Below are positions 1 through 7,308 of a stretch of 64,000 nt of DNA, one piece after another (position 1 is the first letter of the stretch; every line of letters starts with the position of its first letter). Below the pieces are notes generated by a model. The model was not told where the DNA came from. It searched no databases and was given only the letters and a program-made list of their open reading frames with translations. The stretch is taken from contig CAZSGH010000004.1 in assembly GCA_964606405.1 (NCBI GenBank), positions 20,120-84,119 on the forward strand, written 5' to 3'. Origin of the DNA: GCA-002282575 sp964606405. Its GTDB lineage: Bacteria > Pseudomonadota > Gammaproteobacteria > Thiomicrospirales > Thiomicrospiraceae. Both the position numbers and the translations under genes were made by a program.

Positions 1-1809
1 GTTGATGTTCTTAAAAACACAAAATTGGCTGGAACGGCTTCAGGGCGATTGTCTTTATGGATTCCGCTTGACGGATTTGATGGTGCTGCGAGCTTGCCTC
101 GTGTGCGAGGGATGATGTCTACTCAGGCGGCTACACTTGATTATGGTGTTCTGTCGCTATCTTCTCTATCTGGTAAGTTGTTGTTTTCAGAGACAGCTTT
201 GGATTCTCCTGAATTGTCGGGGCAATGGCAAGGCGGTGATGTTCAGGCACGCATCCTGACGCAGGATAAAGGTCAGGTGTCACTCAAATTAACAGCGAGC
301 ACGCCGATGAATCAGGTTGCGATGGCGAGCGGTTTTTTGGATTGGCGCGCCGATGTGAGTATTGCAAATGATGGAAAAATATCTGCACAAATTACTGGCA
401 ACCAGAAGCGTCTCGCTTTAACGCTTCCTGAACCCTTTTATAAAAAGCAAGGACAAGAAAGACCGTGGCAGTTGCAAGTTAGCTTGGTAGACGGGTTGAT
501 TCAGACGCGCTTTAACGATGAAAAGTGGCGAATGGATGCACGAATTAAAGCCACTCAAACCGATTGGCAATGGCAGTCTTTATCACTGGTTTCTCGTGAG
601 ATTAAAGCCAAAAGCAGTCAGTCTGCTATCGACATACAATTAGCGCAAGCCTCTTTAGATGAGTGGTTGTCATGGTTAGACGAGGTATCTGGATCGGATG
701 CCAAAGTCCCCTTGCCAGAGCAAGGACAACTATCAATAGCTCGCTTAACCTTTTCCGAACAGTCTTTCGATCAACTCGAAGCCAAGTGGCAAATAGGTGC
801 CGATAAAACAGAGGTTCAGCTCCAATCGCCACAGGTGTCAGGACAATTGCTGACGACAAACACTGAGTCGCAATTGCGACTAGACAAGCTATTTTGGCAG
901 CGCCGCGTTAAGCCTGTTGCCGAAAAACTGACACAGCCTCTGCCTGTCTGTCAAAAACCGACACAAAAGCCTTGGCGTCCATTGCGTGTTGATATCGCGC
1001 TATTAAATTTAGAAACCACGCGTCAAGAGATGAAAACGCTTACCTCGTTGACCAATCTTCATGGGTTGCTGACGCAAGAAGGAAAAACAAGACGCATTAA
1101 AGATATCCAGCTTCAGTCGGGTAGCCTTAAAGCGAGTGGTGCTTGGGAGTGGAATTTATCTGAAAACAAATCTAACCTGTTTTTTAAGGCGAGAGCAGAC
1201 AAGGCTGCGGATATGACTGCTTTATGGGGGTTAGATAACATTGTTAGAGGTGGCAGTGCCGATATTGAAGCGATGCTCAGTTGGGATGGCGGCCTGGATT
1301 GCTTAGACACGCGTTTGTTGCGTGGTGATCTTAAATTGCGCGCCGATGACGGTGCACTATCCGATACCAGTCCAGGTTTGGCTCGGTTGTTTGGCTTGTT
1401 AAGTTTTGATGCCTTTACCCGTCGCCTTAAAATTGGCTTAGGAGATGTGGTTAATCAGGGCTTGGCTTACGACAAAATTGAAGCCACGGCAGCACTGTCT
1501 AAGGGGGTACTACAGCTGAATCATCTTCAACTCGATGGTCCTTCGGTGCGCATGGTGCTTAAAGGGAATACCGACTTAGTTGGTGAAGAGCACGAGCTTG
1601 ATGCCGCCGTCACTCCTTTGGTTGGTGATAGTATTCCGACCATGGCGTTGCTTTCTGGTGTTTCACCGATAACCGCCATTGGTGTTTATCTGTTGCAAAA
1701 AATTGTACCGCCGTTGAGTGGTAACTTATTTACCTTTGATTATCATATTACGGGTGGATGGCAAGATCCTATCCTAACAGAGGTGGTTCATGGGCAAGAT
1801 GCACAATAA
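1..1809 (+). CDS. yhdP: YhdP-family AsmA-like envelope protein, C-terminal part
   Basis: The reading frame is open from the first base, so this is the C-terminal 602 codons of a larger gene (the family is usually about 1,250-1,400 residues). The protein is rich in alternating hydrophobic and polar strands, as in AsmA-like proteins. It ends with the family-typical stretch in which VTPLVGDSIPTMALLSG is followed by a predicted hydrophobic segment and FDYHITGGW near the C-terminus. YhdP is an inner-membrane-anchored periplasmic protein implicated in phospholipid transport to the outer membrane. The next gene overlaps its end by 20 nt. Identification rests on remembered family sequence; the 5' part lies outside the window. 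Confidence 0.85.
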   Translation, partial: VDVLKNTKLAGTASGRLSLWIPLDGFDGAASLPRVRGMMSTQAATLDYGVLSLSSLSGKLLFSETALDSPELSGQWQGGDVQARILTQDKGQVSLKLTASTPMNQVAMASGFLDWRADVSIANDGKISAQITGNQKRLALTLPEPFYKKQGQERPWQLQVSLVDGLIQTRFNDEKWRMDARIKATQTDWQWQSLSLVSREIKAKSSQSAIDIQLAQASLDEWLSWLDEVSGSDAKVPLPEQGQLSIARLTFSEQSFDQLEAKWQIGADKTEVQLQSPQVSGQLLTTNTESQLRLDKLFWQRRVKPVAEKLTQPLPVCQKPTQKPWRPLRVDIALLNLETTRQEMKTLTSLTNLHGLLTQEGKTRRIKDIQLQSGSLKASGAWEWNLSENKSNLFFKARADKAADMTALWGLDNIVRGGSADIEAMLSWDGGLDCLDTRLLRGDLKLRADDGALSDTSPGLARLFGLLSFDAFTRRLKIGLGDVVNQGLAYDKIEATAALSKGVLQLNHLQLDGPSVRMVLKGNTDLVGEEHELDAAVTPLVGDSIPTMALLSGVSPITAIGVYLLQKIVPPLSGNLFTFDYHITGGWQDPILTEVVHGQDAQ

Positions 1810-2605
1810 TCAGCTTCGCTTGGCATGGGTACAACATACCGCTACGTCAGATATGAATGCCAATCTTACTTATTTAGAACAGCAATTACAGCGATTGTCA
1901 GTGCAAAAACCAGATATTGTCGTCTTGCCAGAAGCCTTTGCTTGGTTAGCTCGAGACTTAAGTCAAATGAAGGCGGTAGTAGAAGACTTGGGAGAAGGTC
2001 GCTTACAAGCACATTGTCAACGTTGGGCACAAGAACTCGGGTGTTATCTCATTGCAGGTAGTTTGCCCTTGCGCATCGAGGGTCAGGTTTATGCCACGCT
2101 GTGCGTTTACAATCCGCAAGGTGTGCTTGAGACGATTTACCAAAAAAACCATTTGTTCTCAGTGGTTACACCCAATGGCGTGGTTTATCGTGAAAGCACT
2201 TTTTTTACTGCAGGAACAGCGTCCATTATTTGGCAAAGCCCTTGGGGAAAGGTTGGGTTAGCCATTTGTTTTGATCTGCGTTTTCCTGCCATGTTTCGTA
2301 ACTACGCACAACAAGGCGTTCGCTTGATTATTTTGCCCGCAGCTTTTACGCAAGAAACGGGACAGGCGCATTGGCATACACTGGTGCGCGCGCGTGCCAT
2401 CGAAAACCAGATGACGATTTTAGCGGTTAATCAGGTTGGTGAACATGAGTTCGGCCTACAAAGCTATGGTCATTCATTACTTGTTGATGCATGGGGTGAG
2501 GTGCTCGTTGATAGCGGTGATAGTTTAGCTATCGGTTCTTATGAACTTGATTTGTCGCCAGTTGAGCTGCTAAGGCAGCGATTTCCTGTGTTATTACAAA
2601 ACTAA
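1790..2605 (+). CDS. carbon-nitrogen hydrolase (nitrilase/omega-amidase family)
   Basis: This is a 271-residue enzyme of the nitrilase superfamily. The Glu-Lys-Cys catalytic triad is visible as E48 in VVLPEAF, K119 in YQKNHLF and C160 in LAICFDLRFP. Members of this branch hydrolyse small amides, for example deaminated glutathione or omega-amides; the exact substrate cannot be read from the sequence. The start at 1790 has an AGGTGG-like ribosome site inside the end of yhdP, which it overlaps by 20 nt, so the two are probably co-translated. A yhdP-nitrilase order is common in beta- and gammaproteobacteria, usually followed by tldD, which is absent here. Confidence 0.9.
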   Translation: MGKMHNNQLRLAWVQHTATSDMNANLTYLEQQLQRLSVQKPDIVVLPEAFAWLARDLSQMKAVVEDLGEGRLQAHCQRWAQELGCYLIAGSLPLRIEGQVYATLCVYNPQGVLETIYQKNHLFSVVTPNGVVYRESTFFTAGTASIIWQSPWGKVGLAICFDLRFPAMFRNYAQQGVRLIILPAAFTQETGQAHWHTLVRARAIENQMTILAVNQVGEHEFGLQSYGHSLLVDAWGEVLVDSGDSLAIGSYELDLSPVELLRQRFPVLLQN

Positions 2606-2654
2606 AAGCCATTTTTGGGTCAACAGCATCTCCCGTCATTCTATGCATCCTGTT

Positions 2655-2699
2655 AGGAAGCTAAACACCAGCGTTTTTAGCTTCCTATTTTGTTTTTTT
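2655..2699 (+). terminator. Rho-independent terminator after the amidase
   Basis: A perfect 11-bp stem (AGGAAGCTAAA with TTTAGCTTCCT, 2655-2686) is followed by a T-rich tract ending in seven Ts at 2693-2699. The stem sits in the position of the terminal hairpin of the dispersed intergenic repeat, of which 2655-2792 looks like a degenerate copy. Confidence 0.7.
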
Positions 2700-2792
2700 A
2701 CTGGTGTAAGGCTGTTAAGTTATTAGGTTAAAGGCTATTTTCATCAAACCCTTCCCCCATACTCCCTACCCATTGGGTTTTTAGCTTTGCCC
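2655..2792 (-). repeat. degenerate copy of the ~150-bp dispersed intergenic repeat
   Basis: The right part (2747-2792) carries the CCCTTCC...CTACCCATTGGGTTTTTAG segment found in the complete copies at 38520 and 55035. The left part is a diverged terminal hairpin. It fills most of the gap between the amidase gene and thrS. Confidence 0.6.
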
Positions 2793-2842
2793 TGTTACAA
2801 TGGCGGACTATTTTGAAAGATTTTTTGCAGAGGATGTGTGTC

Positions 2843-4765
2843 ATGCCCGTCATTACCTTACCTGATGGTTCTCAGCGCAGCTTTGATGCGCCTGTTTCGA
2901 TTATGCAAGTCGCAGCCAGTATCGGCGCTGGTTTGGCAAAGGCTTGTATCGCTGGTCGCGTGAATGGCGAATTGCGCGATGCTTGCGATCTTATCGAAAC
3001 GGATAGCACGCTATCCATTCTTACCATCAAAGATGAAGACGGTTTGCATATTATGCGCCACTCTTGTGCGCATCTATTTGGACATGCGCTCAAACAGCTC
3101 TATCCTGCAGCACAAATGGCGATTGGTCCTGTTATTGAAAATGGTTTTTATTACGACATCGATCTTGAGCATCGTTTAACGGAAGACGATATTGCCGCCA
3201 TTGAAAAGCGTATGATTCAATTGGCGAAAACAGGCTATGCTGTGGTTAAAAAGGTCACGCCACGTGCTGAGGTAGTTCGCGTCTTTAGCGAACGCAATGA
3301 GGCTTATAAGCTAGAATTGGTTAACGATATTCCTGATAGTCAAGTCGAGATGAACCTCTACTATCACGAAGAATACGTTGATATGTGTCGTGGACCTCAT
3401 GTGCCGAATATGACGTTTACTAAGGCCTTCAAACTCACTAAGTTTGCGGGTGCTTACTGGCGCGGCGATAGCAAAAATAAAATGTTACAGCGCGTTTATG
3501 GTGTTGCCTTTGCTTCTGATAAAGAGTTGAAAGACTATCTCACGATGATGGAAGAAGCGGAAAAGCGTGACCACCGTAAGCTAGGTAAGCAATTAGACTT
3601 GTTCCACTTTCACGAAGAAGCGCCAGGTGCTGTATTCTGGCATCCTAAGGGTTGGACGGTATTTCAACAGCTCATTAGTTATATGCGTGCGCGTCAAGAG
3701 AAAGCTGGCTATGTTGAAATTAACACGCCTGATGTCATGGATCGTAGTTTGTGGGAAGTGTCTGGTCACTGGTTTAACTACCGTGACAACATGTTTACCA
3801 CCACCACAGAGGATGAGCGTGTATTTGCCTTAAAGCCGATGAACTGCCCAGGCGGTATGTTGATGTATGCGCACGGACAAAAAAGCTACCGCGATTTGCC
3901 GTTGCGCATGGCAGAGTTTGGTAAGGTGCATCGTTATGAGCCATCAGGTGCGTTACACGGCTTAATGCGCGTGCGCCACTTTACCCAAGATGATGCGCAT
4001 ATCTTTTGTACCGAAGGACAGATGGCGCAGGAGTGCCAAGACGTGGTTGCTTTGGTGTTAGACATCTATAAAGAGTTTGGTTTTGAAAATGTTCATATCA
4101 AACTGTCGACACGTCCTGCTAACCGCATCGGTTCAGACGAAACTTGGGATGTGTTAGAAGCGGCCTTAGCGGACTCGTTAAACAGCATGAAATTACCTTA
4201 TACGCTTTTCCCAGGTGAAGGGGCATTTTATGGTCCTAAGTTGGAGTTTGTATTGCGTGATGCCATTGGTCGTGATTGGCAGTGCGGTACGCTACAGGTG
4301 GATATGAGTTTGCCAGAGCGTTTCGACTTAACCTACATCAGTGATGATGGGACTCGCAAACGTCCCGTGATGTTGCACCGAGCGCTATTCGGTTCGTTAG
4401 AGCGTTTCTGTGGTATTTTACTTGAGCATTATGCAGGTAATTATCCTGTTTGGTTGGCACCTGTTCAGTTGGTCGTTTTACCAGTATCTGAAGTTTTTGC
4501 TGATTATGCGCAAAAAGTGGTTGCAGAATTACGTCAATCGGGTTATCGTGTCGAGCTAGACTTGAGAAATGAGAAGTTGGGTTATAAAATCCGCGAACAT
4601 GCGATGCAACGTGTCCCGTATACGCTCGTTGTTGGTGAGCAAGAACGTGCAACGGACACCGTGAATATACGTGTTCGTGGCGGAGAAGTTTTGGGTAATA
4701 TGACGATTGCCCAATTGAATGAACACCTTGGTCAAGAAGTTGCTCGTAAGGGCAGAACGGCGTAA
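2843..4765 (+). CDS. thrS: threonyl-tRNA synthetase
   Basis: This 640-residue class II synthetase charges tRNA-Thr in the cytoplasm. It opens with the TGS domain (MPVITLPDGSQRSF), followed by the SAD editing domain (HSCAHLFGHA). The catalytic core carries the zinc ligands C335 (MNCPGG), H386 (DDAHIF) and H512 (LHRALFGS), and an anticodon-binding domain ends the protein. The ATG at 2843 is chosen over an upstream TTG because it matches the E. coli N-terminus and has AGAGGA nine bases upstream. It heads the thrS-infC-rpmI-rplT-pheST-ihfA block. Confidence 0.97.
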   Translation: MPVITLPDGSQRSFDAPVSIMQVAASIGAGLAKACIAGRVNGELRDACDLIETDSTLSILTIKDEDGLHIMRHSCAHLFGHALKQLYPAAQMAIGPVIENGFYYDIDLEHRLTEDDIAAIEKRMIQLAKTGYAVVKKVTPRAEVVRVFSERNEAYKLELVNDIPDSQVEMNLYYHEEYVDMCRGPHVPNMTFTKAFKLTKFAGAYWRGDSKNKMLQRVYGVAFASDKELKDYLTMMEEAEKRDHRKLGKQLDLFHFHEEAPGAVFWHPKGWTVFQQLISYMRARQEKAGYVEINTPDVMDRSLWEVSGHWFNYRDNMFTTTTEDERVFALKPMNCPGGMLMYAHGQKSYRDLPLRMAEFGKVHRYEPSGALHGLMRVRHFTQDDAHIFCTEGQMAQECQDVVALVLDIYKEFGFENVHIKLSTRPANRIGSDETWDVLEAALADSLNSMKLPYTLFPGEGAFYGPKLEFVLRDAIGRDWQCGTLQVDMSLPERFDLTYISDDGTRKRPVMLHRALFGSLERFCGILLEHYAGNYPVWLAPVQLVVLPVSEVFADYAQKVVAELRQSGYRVELDLRNEKLGYKIREHAMQRVPYTLVVGEQERATDTVNIRVRGGEVLGNMTIAQLNEHLGQEVARKGRTA

Positions 4766-4800
4766 TTTAAGCTGTTAGACTAAGGAATTTTGTGTCTTTT

Positions 4801-4817
4801 AAGGAGTAAGTGTTATC
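4801..4817 (+). promoter_or_regulatory. AAGGAG ribosome site with noncanonical ATC start of infC
   Basis: AAGGAG at 4801-4806, an eight-base spacer, then ATC at 4815-4817 in frame with IF-3. The spacing is optimal for ATC and too long for the downstream GTG. This decides the infC start and is the likely IF-3 autoregulation site. Confidence 0.7.
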
Positions 4818-5372
4818 AGTAAGCGACCTATCGTGCGCAGTACCGCACCAGAAGAAAGTAACCGTAAGGAACGCATCAATGGTGAAATTCGCGCATCCTC
4901 TGTACGTCTGATCGGACCTGAAGGTGAGCAAATCGGAATTGTGAAGCTGATTGATGCACTTCGCGCCGCAGAAGCCGCAGAAATGGATTTGGTGGAAATT
5001 GCTGCGCAAGCAGAGCCGCCTGTCTGTCGAGTCATGGATTACGGCAAGTATCAGTTCCAGTTGCAAAAGAAAGCAGCAGAAGCTAAGAAAAAGCAGAAAC
5101 AGATTCAAATTAAAGAACTCAAGTTCCGCCCTGGAACCGAGGAAGGCGATTATCAGGTCAAGCTACGCAACCTGAAACGCTTTTTGGAAGAGGGTGACCG
5201 AATTAAGGTCATTGTGTGGTTTCGTGGTCGCGAAATCGCACATAAGGAACTGGGCCTGAAGGTGTTAGAACGCATTCAGGCTGATATCGAAGGCTTAGGT
5301 GTCATCGATCAATTGCCGAAGCTAGAAGGTCGCCAGTTGATGATGATGGTTATTCCGTCGAAATCAAACTAA
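4815..5372 (+). CDS. infC: translation initiation factor IF-3, likely AUC start
   Basis: IF-3 binds the 30S subunit and discriminates against non-AUG starts. Both domains are present: the N-terminal RINGEIRASSVRLIGPEGEQ and the C-terminal domain starting near KELKFRPGTEEGDYQVKLRN. No ATG lies near the expected N-terminus. The best reading is an ATC codon at 4815, eight bases after a perfect AAGGAG (4801-4806), giving 185 residues. The alternative GTG at 4833 has no good ribosome site. A rare start codon is the known device by which IF-3 represses its own synthesis (AUU in E. coli), so autoregulation is expected here. Confidence 0.93.
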   Translation: MSKRPIVRSTAPEESNRKERINGEIRASSVRLIGPEGEQIGIVKLIDALRAAEAAEMDLVEIAAQAEPPVCRVMDYGKYQFQLQKKAAEAKKKQKQIQIKELKFRPGTEEGDYQVKLRNLKRFLEEGDRIKVIVWFRGREIAHKELGLKVLERIQADIEGLGVIDQLPKLEGRQLMMMVIPSKSN

Positions 5373-5602
5373 ACGAGACGCGTGAGGGTGCCAATAATAT
5401 AAGTCGCTCTTAGAAAGTTGATGATAACGCGGTAACCATGACGCGACAAAAGGTAAGCTTAGATCAGCTAAGTGCGTTTTGGCGTGGTGTGGTTAAACAA
5501 AGTTAGCGCGCTTTATAAGACGACTGGCACTACTTGCAGAGCCAATCCTCGGTGCTCAGTCTCACTCCATGAATGCGTAGCAAAAAGGTATAGGACACTA
5601 TT
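5373..5602 (+). promoter_or_regulatory. long infC-rpmI intergenic leader, candidate L20 operator
   Basis: This is 230 nt without a plausible gene, longer than the equivalent gap in E. coli. In that species ribosomal protein L20 represses rpmI-rplT translation by binding a structured mRNA site in this interval. Position alone suggests the same role here; no fold was computed. The region may also hold a promoter for rpmI. Confidence 0.35.
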
Positions 5603-5800
5603 ATGCCAAAGATGAAAACCAAAAGCGGTGCTAAAAAACGCTTTACCAAAACAGGTTCAGGCCGTTTTAAGTGCAAGCACTCGTTCACTCGTCATATCTT
5701 GACTAAGAAAACAACTAAGCGCAAACGTCAATTACGTGCGCCTAACATGGTTCACGAAAGTGATGTCGCGTCAGTTCGTCAAATGATGCCTTACGCGTAA
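5603..5800 (+). CDS. rpmI: 50S ribosomal protein L35
   Basis: A 65-residue, strongly basic protein starting MPKMKTKSGAKKRF, diagnostic for L35. It is followed 23 nt later by rplT, the usual pairing, with GGTATAGGA upstream as a ribosome site. Confidence 0.97.
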   Translation: MPKMKTKSGAKKRFTKTGSGRFKCKHSFTRHILTKKTTKRKRQLRAPNMVHESDVASVRQMMPYA

Positions 5801-5823
5801 GTATTAGAAAAGGAAATTAAAGA

Positions 5824-6183
5824 ATGGCAAGAGTTAAACGTGGTGTTGTCGCGCGTGCGCGTCACAAAAAAATTACAGACGCAGCTAAGGGTTACCGCGG
5901 TCGTCGTAAGAATGTGTATCGCGTAGCGGTACAAGCGGTTATCAAAGCAGGTCAATATGCTTACCGTGACCGTCGTCAGAAGAAGCGTCAATTCCGCGCA
6001 CTATGGATCGCTCGTATCAACGCAGCAGTTCGTAGCTTGGATATGACTTACAGCAAGTTCATCAACGGCTTGAAAAAGGCTAATATCGAAATCGACCGTA
6101 AGGTACTTTCTGATATGGCTGTTCACGATATGGCAGCTTTCACTGTCATCGCGCGTCAAGCTCAAGCTGCGCTAGCTGCTTAA
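5824..6183 (+). CDS. rplT: 50S ribosomal protein L20
   Basis: A 119-residue protein starting MARVKRGVVARARHKK. L20 binds 23S rRNA early in 50S assembly and in E. coli represses its own operon. AAGGAAATTAAAGA precedes the start. A terminator follows within 20 nt, separating it from pheST. Confidence 0.97.
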   Translation: MARVKRGVVARARHKKITDAAKGYRGRRKNVYRVAVQAVIKAGQYAYRDRRQKKRQFRALWIARINAAVRSLDMTYSKFINGLKKANIEIDRKVLSDMAVHDMAAFTVIARQAQAALAA

Positions 6184-6201
6184 TTCTGATTGTATCAGAA
6201 T

Positions 6202-6234
6202 AAAAACGGGGGTCTTTTGACCCCTGTTTTTCTT
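6202..6234 (+). terminator. Rho-independent terminator after rplT
   Basis: AAAAACGGGGGTC, a TTTT loop and GACCCCTGTTTTT form a strong stem followed by further Ts. In E. coli an attenuator sits at this point before pheS; here it is followed directly by a second hairpin. Confidence 0.85.
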
Positions 6235-6246
6235 TAACTGCTGTTT

Positions 6247-6280
6247 CAATTTGCTAGCAGGATATGTTGCTAGCAAATTG
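6247..6280 (+). promoter_or_regulatory. perfect 13-bp inverted repeat in the pheS leader
   Basis: CAATTTGCTAGCA (6247-6259) and TGCTAGCAAATTG (6268-6280) are perfect inverted repeats with an 8-nt spacer, ending 9 nt before the chosen pheS start. No T-tract follows, so it is not an intrinsic terminator. It could be an mRNA hairpin controlling pheS translation, a processing site, or an operator for a dimeric repressor. Confidence 0.55.
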
Positions 6281-6289
6281 GAATCGAAC

Positions 6290-7294
6290 ATGGAATCCGC
6301 TATGCAAATGGATGAATTATTACAAACTGCGTTAGCTGATATTGCTGCTGCGACAACGTTAGAGGCAATTGAAGCCTTGCGTGTGCAGTATTTTGGCAAA
6401 AAAGGCGCATTGACTGAATTAAGTAAGCTGCTTGGGCAGGCCTCTGCTGAAGAGAAGCCTATTTTGGGTGCCAAGGTGACCGCGCTACGTGGTGCGATGA
6501 CGCAAGCGTTGAATGACAAAAAATCGGCACTAGACGCAGCAGCCTTATCAGAGAAATTGGCGAAAGAGCAAATTGATGTCAGCTTGCCTGGGCGTGATGC
6601 GCAGGTGGGTAGCTTGCATCCTGTTACCTTAACCATTGCCCGCATTACCGATTGGTTTGCTCAGTTGGGCTTTTCGGTCGAGCAGGGTCCTGAAATCGAA
6701 GATGATGTACACAACTTTGAAGCCTTAAATATTCCCGAAACGCATCCAGCACGTGCCATGCACGATACCTTCTATTTCGATAGCGGCTTGTTGTTACGTA
6801 CCCATACTTCGCCCGTACAGGTGCGGACAATGGAACACCAACAGCCGCCTTTGCGTATTATTGCACCTGGTCGCGTCTATCGTTGTGATTCAGATCAGAC
6901 GCATACGCCGATGTTCCATCAGATTGAAGGCTTGGTTGTTGATAAAACAGCTAACTTTGCGCAGTTAAAATCATTACTGGAAGCATTTTTGATTCATTTC
7001 TTTGATGATGAAAACTTAAAAGTGCGTTTCCGTCCTTCTTATTTCCCTTTTACTGAGCCTTCGGCAGAGGTCGATATTGCGACTACGGTATTGGGTGGGC
7101 GTTGGATTGAAGTCTTGGGTTGTGGCGTGGTGCATCCAAACGTATTGCGTCATGCTGGCATTGATCCAGAAGAATACACAGGGTTTGCCTTTGGGTTGGG
7201 TATCGAACGATTAGCGATGCTGCGCTTTGGTGTGCCCGATTTACGCATGTTATTTGAAAACGATGTGCGCTTTTTGCGTCAGTTTCAGGCTTAA
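6290..7294 (+). CDS. pheS: phenylalanyl-tRNA synthetase alpha subunit
   Basis: This is the catalytic subunit (about 334 residues) of the alpha2-beta2 enzyme. It has an N-terminal coiled-coil tRNA-binding region, then the class II core with HPARAMHDTFYF, LLRTHTSPVQ, the motif 2 region GRVYRCD and the C-terminal motif 3 GLGIERLAMLRFG. The start is uncertain: ATGs at 6290, 6302 and 6308 are all in frame and none has a strong ribosome site. 6290 gives a length close to the family. pheT follows after 14 nt. Confidence 0.95.
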   Translation: MESAMQMDELLQTALADIAAATTLEAIEALRVQYFGKKGALTELSKLLGQASAEEKPILGAKVTALRGAMTQALNDKKSALDAAALSEKLAKEQIDVSLPGRDAQVGSLHPVTLTIARITDWFAQLGFSVEQGPEIEDDVHNFEALNIPETHPARAMHDTFYFDSGLLLRTHTSPVQVRTMEHQQPPLRIIAPGRVYRCDSDQTHTPMFHQIEGLVVDKTANFAQLKSLLEAFLIHFFDDENLKVRFRPSYFPFTEPSAEVDIATTVLGGRWIEVLGCGVVHPNVLRHAGIDPEEYTGFAFGLGIERLAMLRFGVPDLRMLFENDVRFLRQFQA

Positions 7295-7308
7295 GGGGAG
7301 GCTGTAAA

